From an uncultured Bacteroides sp. (GTDB lineage: Bacteria > Bacteroidota > Bacteroidia > Cytophagales > Cyclobacteriaceae): a DNA stretch of 64,000 nucleotides. The stretch is taken from positions 1 to 64,000 of the forward strand of contig CABHOV010000030.1 of assembly GCA_902168185.1 (NCBI GenBank), written 5' to 3'. Below the pieces are notes generated by a model, which saw nothing but the letters and a program-made list of their open reading frames with translations, was not told the DNA's origin and searched no databases. This document shows, one piece after another, positions 18,301 to 27,142 of the stretch; the stretch's first letter is position 1; each line of letters opens with the position of its first letter. The translations under genes and the position numbers were made by a program.

Positions 18301-18827
18301 GCACCATCCCGATCAGAGGTTGTACCAATGGTTGTACCCTTGAGCAAGATATTTACACCGGGCATACCTTCACCACGCTGATCAGTAACTTTACCTTGCA
18401 ACGTGAAGGCTACCCAACGCTCGGCATTGCCACCCGAAGGAGCCGGCTTCTCTTTTGCTTTTTCTTCCTTGCTGTTATCGTATAGTAAGATTTGTCCGCT
18501 AATCTCTTTGAATTTGATTTCAGCCTGACGAAATAAATCTTCCAGTATGTTTTCAACGGTTTCATTTTCTACATGCAGAGATGCTTTCTGCTCGACTGGC
18601 ACGGCGGTAGAACTATATACGAATTTAATACCAGCCTTTTCATGAATGATATCAAGAATCTCCCGGATCTCTGTCTCATCTGTTGAAACCGAAATTCGCT
18701 GATCGAGTATCTGGGCTGCCACCGGGTTTACACATGATATATATAGTATCAAGACGGTTGTTACCGGCTGCACAATAAGGGTCCGCATTGCTGTTTTCAG
18801 TGAAACAACAAGTCGCTGTTTTTTCAT
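15363..18827 (-). CDS. SusC/RagA TonB-linked outer membrane transporter with STN domain
   Basis: 1154 residues. After a signal sequence (about 12-38) comes a secretin/TonB short N-terminal (STN) domain (about 60-112), then a carboxypeptidase-regulatory-like domain (about 142-218; GKVTDQRGEGMPGVNI). The TonB-box region is LGEVVVNGY, the plug includes TVRGETGLPS and AATAIYGSRAANGVVIITLKK, and a long 22-stranded barrel follows. The STN domain is the module that signals to FecR anti-sigma factors; both FecR and an ECF sigma factor are encoded just upstream. The role is active import of a ligand delivered by SusD. The substrate cannot be named; the absence of glycoside hydrolases in the operon speaks against a classic glycan locus. 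Confidence 0.95.
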   Translation of the reverse strand: MKKQRLVVSLKTAMRTLIVQPVTTVLILYISCVNPVAAQILDQRISVSTDETEIREILDIIHEKAGIKFVYSSTAVPVEQKASLHVENETVENILEDLFRQAEIKFKEISGQILLYDNSKEEKAKEKPAPSGGNAERWVAFTLQGKVTDQRGEGMPGVNILLKGTTIGTTSDRDGAFVLSLPDEHKEGSLIFSFVGYQPQEVPISSKTDIQVKLLEDVTALGEVVVNGYQEIRKESFTGTAITVSGEDLKKVNPMNLFKSIQAYDPSFRVEVDNQFGSDPNKLPDITVRGETGLPSTGAATNDNLVSRRNLNNPNNPTFILNGFEVGIQNIYDLDINRVASITILKDAAATAIYGSRAANGVVIITLKKPEEGKLQFSFNYELTTNNPDLSVYDVLNAEQKLDYELLAGVYDATRDYNNTYTQDQHDQRYYDRKKSVVSGVNSYWLSEPVETSIGHNASVGVEGGSDVLLYNVTARYQTMKGVMIGSERERAGLDVTLGYHLRKFHFNNTLSIAQVNAQESRYGSFSDFVRMNPYYAKRDANGNISQEIDQWQKRETEPGEEGNSKVVSEIVLNPSYNATLNSFNKSAYTQIINSFSVSWNILNGLDLRGQLSLNKTLNSEDMFSSPFSNQYYTWTSGDDLKKRGEYQYKTNNELTYDGNMVLSLHKTLRKHFVNASLGTNIRDYSSDFKGFRAIGFANDRFDNVGFANAYKDDDHPAGWYSQEKLLGFFFSGNYSMADKYLADISVRLDGSSKFGSDNKYAPFWSVGIGWNLHKEKFLAGSKVINQLKIRASTGLTGEVSFDSYLASTTYEYYQDWYSSGVGAVVKAYGNEDLRWQRTQNYDIGIETNLFQNRVYFSPRYYYRLTDDLVADIVVPPSLGFVSYKSNLGQMENRGFEFNMRANILRGKKWFVDIFANGSRNINTIKKISESLKKYNDEIDKQQEEGDNKSVPLLRYREGESLSTIYAVQSLGIDPENGKEIFQRKDGTLTYGYNVRDIVPVGSTAPDLEGNFGADIGYGNFIISFYFYTKFGGDLFNQTLIDRVENADPHYNVDIRVLNDRWRQPGDHAMYKDITDWEKTRASSRFVQQENTVELRSVNLSYEVPGAITNKWHMRTLRFSLTANDVWRKSSIKMERGIDYPFARTVTFAIQSRF

Positions 18828-18996
18828 ACCTTTAAAAGTTTTGTATTGAGAACTCCTATTTCTGGAAACAAAACACTACCGTATGGTAGGCGAAGCTGGC
18901 AACGCTCTTACATCATCAGCTTTCACTTTTAAATCAAGTATCGTGGTAAAAATTCTTCTGCATAGTATATGGGGTTTAGGATCTAGGTGGTCACAG

Positions 18997-20034
18997 TCAG
19001 GGTATACAATCTCCGCCAGAGATTGCAATAGTGGTATCTTGTATAGTATAATTTGCTCCAACCGAGCGACAGACTAACTCCAGCATTCCGTAAAGGTCTT
19101 GGCCTTTCAAGTCTCCCGTAAATTTGCAGGTCGCTGCAGTTGCCGCATTTTCCATTTGTATTTTAATGGCATAGGTATATTCTATAGTCTGAAGTACATC
19201 TGCCATAGATGCTTCCTTAAAATTGAGGGTATAGCGCTCGGCTGTTGCTTCTTCAAATTTTACTACCACTGGATTTTGTACAAGCGCTACCCGAAGGTTA
19301 CCCGTCTCAAGCTGATATATAGCGCGGTGGTTGGGTGTTAATGTCACAGATTGTGATCCGGAAAACATACCGGAGATTAATGGCTTGCGATCTTTGTTCT
19401 GCGTTACAATTACTTTTCCGGTTAGCACTGATACTTCACTTTCATTACCAGCACCTGATTTTATTATAAAGCTTGTTCCCACTACACGTGTTACAAGGTT
19501 ATTGCTGAAAACCAGAAAAGGTCGTGTCTTATCTTTTGTTACCTCAAAAAAGGCTTCTCCTATTAACACAACTTCACGTGTACCGATGGCAAACTGAGCA
19601 GGATATGTAAGGGTTGCCTGAGGTTGCAATACAACGGTACTGCTATCCGGCAATACCATTGTAAGCGGCGTTGTGCCGGTATTTTCCTTTCGGACAATGG
19701 ATGGAGTTTGTTCGGTTAAGAAAGATGGAGCTTCAGACGGCAGTGTAATGATATACCCCGCTATCACCGCTATACCTATAAATGATGCAGCACATGCCAA
19801 TGCTGTCCACAGCCTGCGCGATTTTCTTTGTTGTACTTCTTTACGTTGACGTACCTGCTCTTCGATAGCAGCCCATTGCCGCGCATCGATCGCTGATAAT
19901 TCGCCTTCCGTGATGGCAGGCAATTCATGATCATCCAGAATGCCATACCATTGTTCTACTATACGCTTTTCTTCTTCGGTACAGGTACCCTGCTGGTAGC
20001 GCTCCAGCAAACGATAAAACGCTTCTTTACTCAT
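18997..20034 (-). CDS. FecR family anti-sigma factor
   Basis: 345 residues from the ATG at 20034 (MSKEAFYRLLERYQ); an ATG 16 codons upstream also exists, but the chosen start matches the usual family start. The cytoplasmic part (1-74) contains an anti-sigma helical bundle with CTEEEKRIVEQWY. One membrane span lies at about 75-97. The periplasmic FecR domain is at about 120-215 (LPDSSTVVLQPQATLTYP, GEAFFEV, VVGTSF), and a DUF4974-type C-terminal domain has LNFKEASMADVLQTIE. It should receive the signal from the SusC STN domain and hold or release the sigma factor encoded upstream. The gap to susC is 169 bases. Confidence 0.92.
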   Translation of the reverse strand: MSKEAFYRLLERYQQGTCTEEEKRIVEQWYGILDDHELPAITEGELSAIDARQWAAIEEQVRQRKEVQQRKSRRLWTALACAASFIGIAVIAGYIITLPSEAPSFLTEQTPSIVRKENTGTTPLTMVLPDSSTVVLQPQATLTYPAQFAIGTREVVLIGEAFFEVTKDKTRPFLVFSNNLVTRVVGTSFIIKSGAGNESEVSVLTGKVIVTQNKDRKPLISGMFSGSQSVTLTPNHRAIYQLETGNLRVALVQNPVVVKFEEATAERYTLNFKEASMADVLQTIEYTYAIKIQMENAATAATCKFTGDLKGQDLYGMLELVCRSVGANYTIQDTTIAISGGDCIP

Positions 20035-20175
20035 GCAACGGTTTAAGTTGGTGTACCCTATATGTAAAGAAGCGGACATCAACCCCTAATGAGGCAATCA
20101 AAAAAATTAACATTTTTTTAACAAGTGGAAGAAATGTGCCCGAATAGAAAGTGTGAACACTGTTAAGAGAAGTCT

Positions 20176-20763
20176 CTATAGGGAAAGAAACTGTGTAGTG
20201 AGGATCATTGTGATCAGGTAATCTTTCAGATAAACCTTCATCCACTTCAAGGATTGTGTAATGTGATATTCAACCGCTTTCTCGGATATATTCAGATCAC
20301 GTGAAATCTCTTTTACAGAGCGATTTTCAAAGCGACTGAGCTTGAATACCTGTTGTGTTTTTTGAGGAAGCAGGGAGACGCCTTTGTCAATGGCATCCGA
20401 CAGATCAGCCTGCATCGTCATCTGCTCGGTAGACGAAACAGATACCTGCGCAGTAACGTGCAGGTGCTTTATATACTTCTCGTGTACGATCTGCGATTTA
20501 TAGTAATTGATAATGCTATATTTTATGGCGCCAAAGAGCCACGGCTGCAGATTGAGAATCGCGCTCTCTTTTCTTTTCTCCCAAAGGTTTAGAAACAGAT
20601 TTTGTGTAAGCTCTTCTGCGACTTCACGGCTCTTTATTTTTCGATAGGCAACCATGAACACTTCACGCCAGTATCGTCTATATACTTCGCGAAAAGCAAG
20701 CTCGTCTTCCTCTTGTTTCATGAGGATGATGAGTTGCTCATCGGTTGTTAACGTGTAGTTCAT
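20176..20763 (-). CDS. ECF sigma-70 factor (FecI/RpoE type)
   Basis: 195 residues. Sigma region 2 spans about 25-95 (FREVYRRYWREVFMVAYRKI, then LWEKRKES and WLFGAIKYSIINYYKSQ). Region 4 spans about 125-175, with LPQKTQQVFKLSRFE and a helix-turn-helix around VKEISRDLNISEKAVEYHIT. This is the usual Bacteroidota ECF factor. Its gene precedes fecR by 141 bases on the same strand and most likely drives the susC operon. A C-terminal hydrophobic tail (LITMILTTQFLSL) is slightly unusual. Confidence 0.93.
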   Translation of the reverse strand: MNYTLTTDEQLIILMKQEEDELAFREVYRRYWREVFMVAYRKIKSREVAEELTQNLFLNLWEKRKESAILNLQPWLFGAIKYSIINYYKSQIVHEKYIKHLHVTAQVSVSSTEQMTMQADLSDAIDKGVSLLPQKTQQVFKLSRFENRSVKEISRDLNISEKAVEYHITQSLKWMKVYLKDYLITMILTTQFLSL

Positions 20764-21109
20764 TTATATAACACTGACTTTAAATTTATACAAAAAAGAA
20801 TCAGATGAAAAAATATTTATTCAGACGGCACAAAAATCTACAGCACCGTAAACGTTTCCCGGGGTATCATTTTTGGTGAGCAAAACGATTGTAACGTTTA
20901 CGGAAAAAATAAAAGCCCTAAATTTTATTGGACACCTTCTTCCGTCAACACCCCGAAAGGGCTGGATACTTCCCCACTTTTGGAAACATTCCCAATGATA
21001 TATATGTAGGCGATATACGAGCTCGTGAATTCCCTGCATCAATTTAGTACTGATTAACCCTACAAATATGAAACATATCTATTACTTTCACGTTTGTAGA
21101 ATTTATAAT
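20764..21109. other. Divergent intergenic region between ECF sigma factor and PadR gene
   Basis: No gene. It holds an 11-bp perfect inverted repeat, CCGTAAACGTT (20846-20856) and AACGTTTACGG (20893-20903), separated by 36 bases. Each arm has an AACGTT core. It may be a paired operator or a stem. A second, looser pair (AAAGCCCT at about 20911 and AGGGCT at about 20957) is less convincing. A 73-codon minus frame here (20821-21042) has random composition. Confidence 0.5.
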
Positions 21110-21448
21110 ATGAAAGGAAGTCATATCGGAGAACTGGAAGAACTCGTGCTATTAATGGTAGGCATTCTGTATCCTGAAGCTTATGGTGTAGCCGTGATGG
21201 ATGAACTCGAAAAGCAGGCTGGGCGTAGTGCCAACATCAGTGCTATACATGCAGTGCTCACACGTCTGGAGGAAAAAGGATTATTGAAATCTAAAATGAG
21301 CTCTCCTACTGAAGAACGTGGTGGACGAAGAAAAAGAATTTTCGTTCTTACGGCTGCCGGCAAGCGCTCGCTAGAGGAAACAAATGAACTTCGTAATCAG
21401 CTTTTCAATCGCATACCGCCACTGGCACTTCAATTCAGACTGGTATAA
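21110..21448 (+). CDS. PadR family transcriptional regulator
   Basis: 112 residues from the ATG at 21110 (MKGSHIGELEELVLLMVGIL), which is the standard PadR start; an in-frame ATG at 21068 adds 14 atypical residues. A winged helix follows (YGVAVMDELEKQAGR, then SAIHAVLTRLEEKGLL and GGRRKRIFVLTAAGKRSL). It is a ligand-responsive repressor type. Its TAA directly touches the ATG of the FtsX-type permease, an arrangement common for PadR plus permease pairs in Bacteroidota, and it probably controls its own operon. Confidence 0.9.
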   Translation: MKGSHIGELEELVLLMVGILYPEAYGVAVMDELEKQAGRSANISAIHAVLTRLEEKGLLKSKMSSPTEERGGRRKRIFVLTAAGKRSLEETNELRNQLFNRIPPLALQFRLV

Positions 21449-24094
21449 ATGAAAGAGCATCCACCTAAATGGGCTGACCGATTTCTCAAGTGGTATTGCC
21501 ATCCGGAATTACTGGAGGAGATACAAGGGGATGCTTATGAACTTTTCTATAGAATCGCTAAACAGAACAAGCTGAAAGCTAAACTATATTTCATCTGGAA
21601 TGTACTTCGCTTCTTCCGTTTGAAGAATATACGGAGGCGCAGTAAAAACTATTATTCAAACATCATCACCATTTCTATGTTGAAAAATTACTTCAAAACC
21701 GGATGGCGCAATCTCATGCATAAAAAAGCATTCTCGCTGATCAATATATTCGGACTTGCCATTGGATTGACTTCATTTCTTCTCATTGCGTCATTTGTAT
21801 ATGATGAGTTGAGTTACGATAAATATGCTGCCCAGTATAAGAATATCTATCGTGTAGGCTTACGGTTTCAGCAGAATGGTGGCGTTGATGATTATCCACA
21901 TGTAGATGTCGCTGTTGCTGCGGGTATGAAAAGCACATTTCCGGAAATTATAGAAAGCGCTCGCATGACCGGGCTCCTTACAGACTATATCAAGTATGAA
22001 GGCACCAGCATTAAAGAAGAGGCTCTTGTACTTGCTGATTCGAATATTCTGAAAATGTTTTCTATTCCACTTCTGGAAGGTAATGTAGACAATGCTCTAA
22101 CAGAACCTAATAGCATTGTGATCTCTAAGGCTTTCGCGAGAAAGTATTTTGGTGACAAGTCTCCAATGGGAGAAATGTTAACGTTCAACAGAAATGGCCT
22201 GCTAAAGGTTACGGGTATATTTGACAAAATCCCAGAGCACTCGCATTTTCATTCAAACGCATTTATCAGTCTTACTACCGGTCCATCTACTACGAGAAGA
22301 CAAACCTGGAGCAACGTTGGTTATTATAGTTACCTTCTATTGAATGAGCACGCTGATGCAGCGCGGCTGGAAGCTAAATTTCCGTCACTGGTTGAAAAGT
22401 ATGTAGTTCCCGAAGTACAGGAAGATATGGGAATAAGTTTTGCTGAAGCGCAAAAGTCTGTAAACTCCTGGAAGTTTTACTTGATGCCCATCTCTCAAAT
22501 TCATTTATACTCGCACACAAAATATGAAATGGAACCCAACGGAGATATCAACAATGTATATATATTCGGGGGTCTTGCTATATTTATATTATTACTCGCC
22601 TGTGTCAACTTCATGAATCTTTCTACCGCGAGTTCTGCAAAACGATCGAAAGAAATTGGTATGCGTAAAGTATTGGGCTCATACCAGAATCAATTAGTGG
22701 TGCAGTTTCTTGTCGAGTCCATGATCCTTGCTATGATCGCGCTGACATTCGCGCTGCTCTTTGTATTCGCCTTGCTTCCTATATTTAATCAGCTTACCGG
22801 AAAGCATATAGACCTTACGTTCTTCCTGTCGCCACAGATCTTTACAATCATACTTGCATTAGGGGTTATCGTTGGAATTATGGCCGGTATATACCCTGCC
22901 GTTTTTCTTTCATCATTCCCGACACTGCGCGTATTGAAGAGTAGCTCGACCGGAGGACCCAGACGTGGCGGCCTTCGAAGCACGCTGGTAGTTTTTCAAT
23001 TCACTATATCTACAGCGTTGATCATTGCTACCATTATCGCCTATCAACAATTGCACTTTATGCAAAACATTAAGATAGGATACGATAAAGAGCAGATACT
23101 GGTTATTGAAAATGCCGGTGCTCTACAAAAAAATCAGATCGTGTTTAAGGAAAAACTGAAACAAGATCACCGTGTAGTAAACACCAGTAACGCGACTATT
23201 CCCATTGGGAACCCATCCTCTTTTGGCGGGACTGAAATTGCTGCTAAAGAAAGTATAGCGTCCAATATTCATACACATATCTTTACAATGGACTATGACT
23301 ATATACCAACGCTGGGCCTTGAGATTTTGGTCGGGAGAAATTTCTCCACTGAATTTCCAAGCGATTCTCTTGGGACTAATGTTGTCATAAATGAGACTGC
23401 TATGCGTGATCTCGGCTGGAATAAAGACAATGTCATTGGCAGTACGATTGTACGATCTGCGCAGGTTCAATACCAGGTGATTGGTGTAGTGAAAGACTTT
23501 CATTATACATCTGCAAAAGACAAGATCGCTCCGCTGGTGATTGTATATCGTGGTTTCTCGCAGGCTACATTGGTAAAGGTTAAGACTGCCGAATTAACAA
23601 GTTTCATTCGTGACCTTAGCCAACAATGGAAAGCCTTTAACGTGGACGTTCCATTCAATTATTACTTTTTGGATGAACGCTTCAACAGTCTCTATAAAGC
23701 AGAGCAAACTACGGAGCAAATCTTCATGGTGTTTATGGTCATCGCTGTATTGATTGCAAGTCTTGGGTTATATGGGCTGAGTACGTATTCAGCAGAACAA
23801 AGGACAAAAGAGATTGGTATCCGAAAAGTTTTAGGTTCGAGTGTAAAGCAAATCGTATTTCTGCAGTCGAAAGAATTTTTAATCCTGGTGCTGATTGCTA
23901 TTGTTGTGGCCGCTCCGCTTTCGTGGTATACTATGAATCAATGGCTGCAAAACTTTGGATATCGTATTGAAATAAATATTTGGGTTATATTGCTTGCAGG
24001 TGTAGCTGCGTTGGTCATCGCGTTATTAACCGTAAGTTTTCAGGCATTGAAAGCGGCTGTAAATAATCCCGTGAAGAGTTTGAGGGGAGAGTAA
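21449..24094 (+). CDS. FtsX/MacB-type ABC transporter permease with N-terminal prefix domain
   Basis: 881 residues. The first 75 residues form the permease prefix domain (PPKWADRFLKWYCHPELLEEIQGD) that is associated with PadR-linked permeases. The first transmembrane segment is at about 97-117 (INIFGLAIGLTSFLLIAS), followed by a MacB-like periplasmic domain. Two FtsX permease cores follow, each with three membrane spans; EIGMRKVLGS and EIGIRKVLGSS mark the conserved cytoplasmic signature in both halves. No ATPase is encoded beside it, so the partner must come from elsewhere. Likely roles are export of a small molecule or lipoprotein-linked mechanotransmission. The start codon abuts the padR stop. 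Confidence 0.88.
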   Translation: MKEHPPKWADRFLKWYCHPELLEEIQGDAYELFYRIAKQNKLKAKLYFIWNVLRFFRLKNIRRRSKNYYSNIITISMLKNYFKTGWRNLMHKKAFSLINIFGLAIGLTSFLLIASFVYDELSYDKYAAQYKNIYRVGLRFQQNGGVDDYPHVDVAVAAGMKSTFPEIIESARMTGLLTDYIKYEGTSIKEEALVLADSNILKMFSIPLLEGNVDNALTEPNSIVISKAFARKYFGDKSPMGEMLTFNRNGLLKVTGIFDKIPEHSHFHSNAFISLTTGPSTTRRQTWSNVGYYSYLLLNEHADAARLEAKFPSLVEKYVVPEVQEDMGISFAEAQKSVNSWKFYLMPISQIHLYSHTKYEMEPNGDINNVYIFGGLAIFILLLACVNFMNLSTASSAKRSKEIGMRKVLGSYQNQLVVQFLVESMILAMIALTFALLFVFALLPIFNQLTGKHIDLTFFLSPQIFTIILALGVIVGIMAGIYPAVFLSSFPTLRVLKSSSTGGPRRGGLRSTLVVFQFTISTALIIATIIAYQQLHFMQNIKIGYDKEQILVIENAGALQKNQIVFKEKLKQDHRVVNTSNATIPIGNPSSFGGTEIAAKESIASNIHTHIFTMDYDYIPTLGLEILVGRNFSTEFPSDSLGTNVVINETAMRDLGWNKDNVIGSTIVRSAQVQYQVIGVVKDFHYTSAKDKIAPLVIVYRGFSQATLVKVKTAELTSFIRDLSQQWKAFNVDVPFNYYFLDERFNSLYKAEQTTEQIFMVFMVIAVLIASLGLYGLSTYSAEQRTKEIGIRKVLGSSVKQIVFLQSKEFLILVLIAIVVAAPLSWYTMNQWLQNFGYRIEINIWVILLAGVAALVIALLTVSFQALKAAVNNPVKSLRGE

Positions 24095-24155
24095 GAAGTA
24101 TATATAGAAGATTAGATCACGATACAACCTAAAAATATTGGACCGAAGGCTATAC

Positions 24156-24575
24156 TCACATCTTCCGATGACTGACCATGAGCGTATTCAGACGATCTGC
24201 ATTCAGAGGCTTTGAAAGAAAATCAATCACGGGCTTGTACGTTCGTGATTTAGCTATATCGCTGATATCAATAGACGAGGTCAACATTATCACCTGAACC
24301 TTTTCCTGCACCGCAGCAGGTAATTTCATGAATTCGTCCAGAAACTCCCAACCATCCAACTCCGGCATATTTATATCCAGGAATATAAAATCAGGAAGCT
24401 GCGATGGTTCAGACTCTGCCCACTGCTTTAATCGATCCAACGCTACCCCTGCATGCATGTAGGAGCTCACCTTCAGAGACGGAAAAGTCAAAGCAATGAT
24501 TTTCTTGTTGATCATATTAATAATAGCGTCATCATCTATTAAGAAGATGTGATTAATCAATGGCACTCCTTTCAT
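24156..24575 (-). CDS. Single-domain response regulator
   Basis: 139 residues from the ATG at 24575 (MKGVPLINHIFLIDDDA); an upstream in-frame ATG (24614) is less natural. Receiver features: acidic triplet IDDD near the N-terminus, phospho-acceptor Asp in FIFLDINMPELDGWEF, Thr/Ser in VIMLTSS and Lys in DFLSKPLN. There is no output domain. Its 5' end overlaps the 3' end of the CHASE-PAS kinase gene by 23 bases, so the two form one unit and the kinase is the likely phosphodonor. Confidence 0.9.
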   Translation of the reverse strand: MKGVPLINHIFLIDDDAIINMINKKIIALTFPSLKVSSYMHAGVALDRLKQWAESEPSQLPDFIFLDINMPELDGWEFLDEFMKLPAAVQEKVQVIMLTSSIDISDIAKSRTYKPVIDFLSKPLNADRLNTLMVSHRKM

Positions 24576-26526
24576 TGTCGACAGGTAAATATACTGTGAA
24601 TGTACTTCCTTCATTTAGCCGACTTGCGACCTCTACCCTTCCTCCAAGCGATTCTACCTGATTCTTCACCATGCACAATCCAATACCTTTTCCGGGAATA
24701 GCACTTGACGTGAAACGTTTATACAGCCCGAAAATTTTCTCTCCGTTCTTTACCAAATCTATACCTATACCATTATCGGCCACAGCCAAATAAATACCAT
24801 TTTCATATTTACGGGTATATATATGAAGCTTAAATGGAATATCATGCCTCCTGTATTTGAACGCGTTAGAGACCAGATTATACAGCACACTGTGAATATA
24901 GCTCCTTACACTGATCATTCCTTGTGCTTCGTTAAAATCCACAATCAGTTCAACATTACTTTGTTTTACATCATCTTCCAATGCCTGCAGTATCAATTGC
25001 AATTCATGATCGAAAGAAATATACTCCTGTTTTTTATCAACATTACGGGCAGATACTATATCACTGATGTCTCTTACAACCTCGTCAAGATTTCTGGCGG
25101 CATCTGCGATTCTATCTACGATCATTTGGTTCTCACTGGGGTCAGCATTAAAGATACTGGCTAACCCCATAATTTTTGCAATTGGATCGCGCAAGTTATG
25201 CGACACAACATACGAAAATTGCTGGAGGTCATTGTTGCGCATCTGCAGCCGATCTATAGTAGACTGTAATCGGGTATTTAAATTTCTGATATCCCGTTCT
25301 GCATTTACACGCTTCGTAATGTCAATTCCCATCCCGATCAGGTAAATATCGTTTTCAAAATACGCGACATTACCATTGAAGTAATATGTGATCTTCTCTT
25401 TTCTCTTGGTGTAGAATTGCGCCTCTACATCTGCTTTTCCTTTTTCAAAAACAGAATCAATGCGTTCTTTAAGAAGTTTTTTATCGTCACCCTGAAAAAA
25501 ATCAAGTGGATGCATTTTGCTGATCTCGGCAGCGGAATAGCCCGATACAATTTCAAAACTCTTGTTCCAACGTAAGAATCTCCGATCCTTGTCGTATAGA
25601 TAAAAGATACCGGGAAGACTATTGATGATTGCATCGGAAAGGTTTTTCTCCATGGTCAGCTGCCGGGTTCGTTCATCCACAAGTCTGCTTAGTCTTTCCG
25701 GCTGTGCTGCTATATACCACGCGAACAGTCCTACTATACATGCGAGCGTAAAACCAAATACAGATAAGATCGTGGCGTGAAATATGGCTTCACTTCTATT
25801 TGCTAACCCCACATACAATCGCCACTCGGTATTGGGAATTTCTACTGCCACAAAATCTTCTTTATTAAACGTGTCCTCAAAAGGTATAAAAAATTCTTCG
25901 CTGCCATCCGTTGAATGTACTCGTGCGAGTTGGTATATAAAATCGCGATCGCGACTTGGACTAATATCCGTAGTATTCAAAAAATTAGACAACCGAATAA
26001 GCACTGCGGAAAAACCCCAGAACTTACCGTCTACAAATATAGGCTGTCGGCCAATCACAGCGATGCCTCCTTGCTTTAGCCTTACCGGGCCTGCGAAGAA
26101 AAAACTATGCGTGCGAATTGCTTTTACTGCACCGCTATGCCGAATGGTATCGCTTAATATATCATAACCAATAGCAGCCTCATTCCCGTCTATCGGAAAT
26201 ACATTTGTAATTACTCCACCGCGAAGCAACTCAATAGCGTCTACGAGTGGATTGATCTTTATTAATTTTTCGGCCAGACTATCGAAGTCATTGGGAACTC
26301 CATATTCTTCGATTATAAAAGCCAGCGTCTGCGTACAGGAAAGACTATTGCTTAATGTTACGTGAAGCCTCTCCTTTTTTCCGTTAGCTCGGCTCAGGAG
26401 CCGGCTCATCTCTTCATGGCGGGCTGATTGATACCAGAAATATGATAGTAACTGCGTCAGGATCGCCAAAACGAGAAACATGCCTATACCAATAAAGACC
26501 GGTTTCCTTAATTCCTGGGTTCGCAT
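24553..26526 (-). CDS. CHASE-PAS sensor histidine kinase
   Basis: 657 residues. A first membrane span (about 9-31) and a second (about 250-272) enclose an extracytoplasmic sensor of CHASE type (about 40-240). A PAS domain follows (about 292-405; FYLYDKDRRFLRWNKSFE, then GMGIDITKR), then a coiled linker. The HisKA domain has its phospho-accepting His443 in FSYVVSHNLRDP. The HATPase domain has VSNAFKYR (N box), DNGIGID and GKGIGLCMV. It senses an external signal at the cytoplasmic membrane and probably signals to the overlapping receiver gene. Confidence 0.92.
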   Translation of the reverse strand: MRTQELRKPVFIGIGMFLVLAILTQLLSYFWYQSARHEEMSRLLSRANGKKERLHVTLSNSLSCTQTLAFIIEEYGVPNDFDSLAEKLIKINPLVDAIELLRGGVITNVFPIDGNEAAIGYDILSDTIRHSGAVKAIRTHSFFFAGPVRLKQGGIAVIGRQPIFVDGKFWGFSAVLIRLSNFLNTTDISPSRDRDFIYQLARVHSTDGSEEFFIPFEDTFNKEDFVAVEIPNTEWRLYVGLANRSEAIFHATILSVFGFTLACIVGLFAWYIAAQPERLSRLVDERTRQLTMEKNLSDAIINSLPGIFYLYDKDRRFLRWNKSFEIVSGYSAAEISKMHPLDFFQGDDKKLLKERIDSVFEKGKADVEAQFYTKRKEKITYYFNGNVAYFENDIYLIGMGIDITKRVNAERDIRNLNTRLQSTIDRLQMRNNDLQQFSYVVSHNLRDPIAKIMGLASIFNADPSENQMIVDRIADAARNLDEVVRDISDIVSARNVDKKQEYISFDHELQLILQALEDDVKQSNVELIVDFNEAQGMISVRSYIHSVLYNLVSNAFKYRRHDIPFKLHIYTRKYENGIYLAVADNGIGIDLVKNGEKIFGLYKRFTSSAIPGKGIGLCMVKNQVESLGGRVEVASRLNEGSTFTVYLPVDNERSAID

Positions 26527-26828
26527 GTAGCATCCTTTGACGTACTATAAATCTATGATTCTATCTCTGAAATCTGAAATCAATGTTCATTAAGACAGCA
26601 GTACATTACGATAAGTCCGCGTACTAAAAGAAAGCAGTTGAGATAAATTTCTTCAGCAGTTAAACAAGATAGCCAAAACAACACGCAAAAACAATCCTGG
26701 ATTTACGATGCTTTTATCACAGGTTGTGCTACACACGTATTATACATCTTACCCGAAAGAGTATCTGATCAACTATTTATCCAAATATTACACATCCACG
26801 TTTATCAATACATGAGTACATTTAGCGC
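26527..26828. other. Intergenic stretch without recognised content
   Basis: AT-rich sequence upstream of the kinase gene. No gene or clear signal was found; a promoter for the kinase must lie here but no good match to the Bacteroidota consensus was spotted. Confidence 0.4.
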
Positions 26829-27120
26829 ATGCTTTTGTGTGCAGCGATCATAGAAGTTGAGAAACTGATTACCGGTAACCCGAACGTTGACATGGACAAT
26901 ACCAAAGTCATTTATCCTTTTGAAACTGCTTTAGGCACCTGACGAATTCTACAGCAGAAGAAGTGATCTTCTTAAAAAATATTCAGTGCTTGAAAAAATG
27001 CTTGACGGAATAACCGCTAACGATCTTATACTCCTTAAAAAATTAAGCGCTATAGCAACGTACCGATACATCACCCCTTTTCTTCGAGTCGCTATAGCGC
27101 CATGTCTTATATTGAAATAA
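26829..27120 (+). pseudogene. Possible broken small gene
   Basis: Two adjoining plus-strand frames look like one coding stretch. The first (ATG at 26829) gives 37 residues, MLLCAAIIEVEKLITGNP and so on, ending at TGA 26940. In the frame one base away the sequence continues DEFYSRRSDLLKKY, then EKMLDGITANDLILLKKL, to a TAA at 27118. One single-base change would join them into about 96 residues. No family is recognised. The helix-like, charged composition is better than random, but the evidence is weak. Confidence 0.3.
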
Positions 27121-27142
27121 AGAATTTCAATACTATATATAT

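Noticed and set aside
20821-21042. Minus-strand open frame upstream of the ECF sigma factor
   Set aside because: Random composition; the bases hold an inverted repeat and should be a regulatory region.
23123-23503. Minus-strand open frame of 126 codons
   Set aside because: It lies within the FtsX-type permease gene on the opposite strand and has no domain features.
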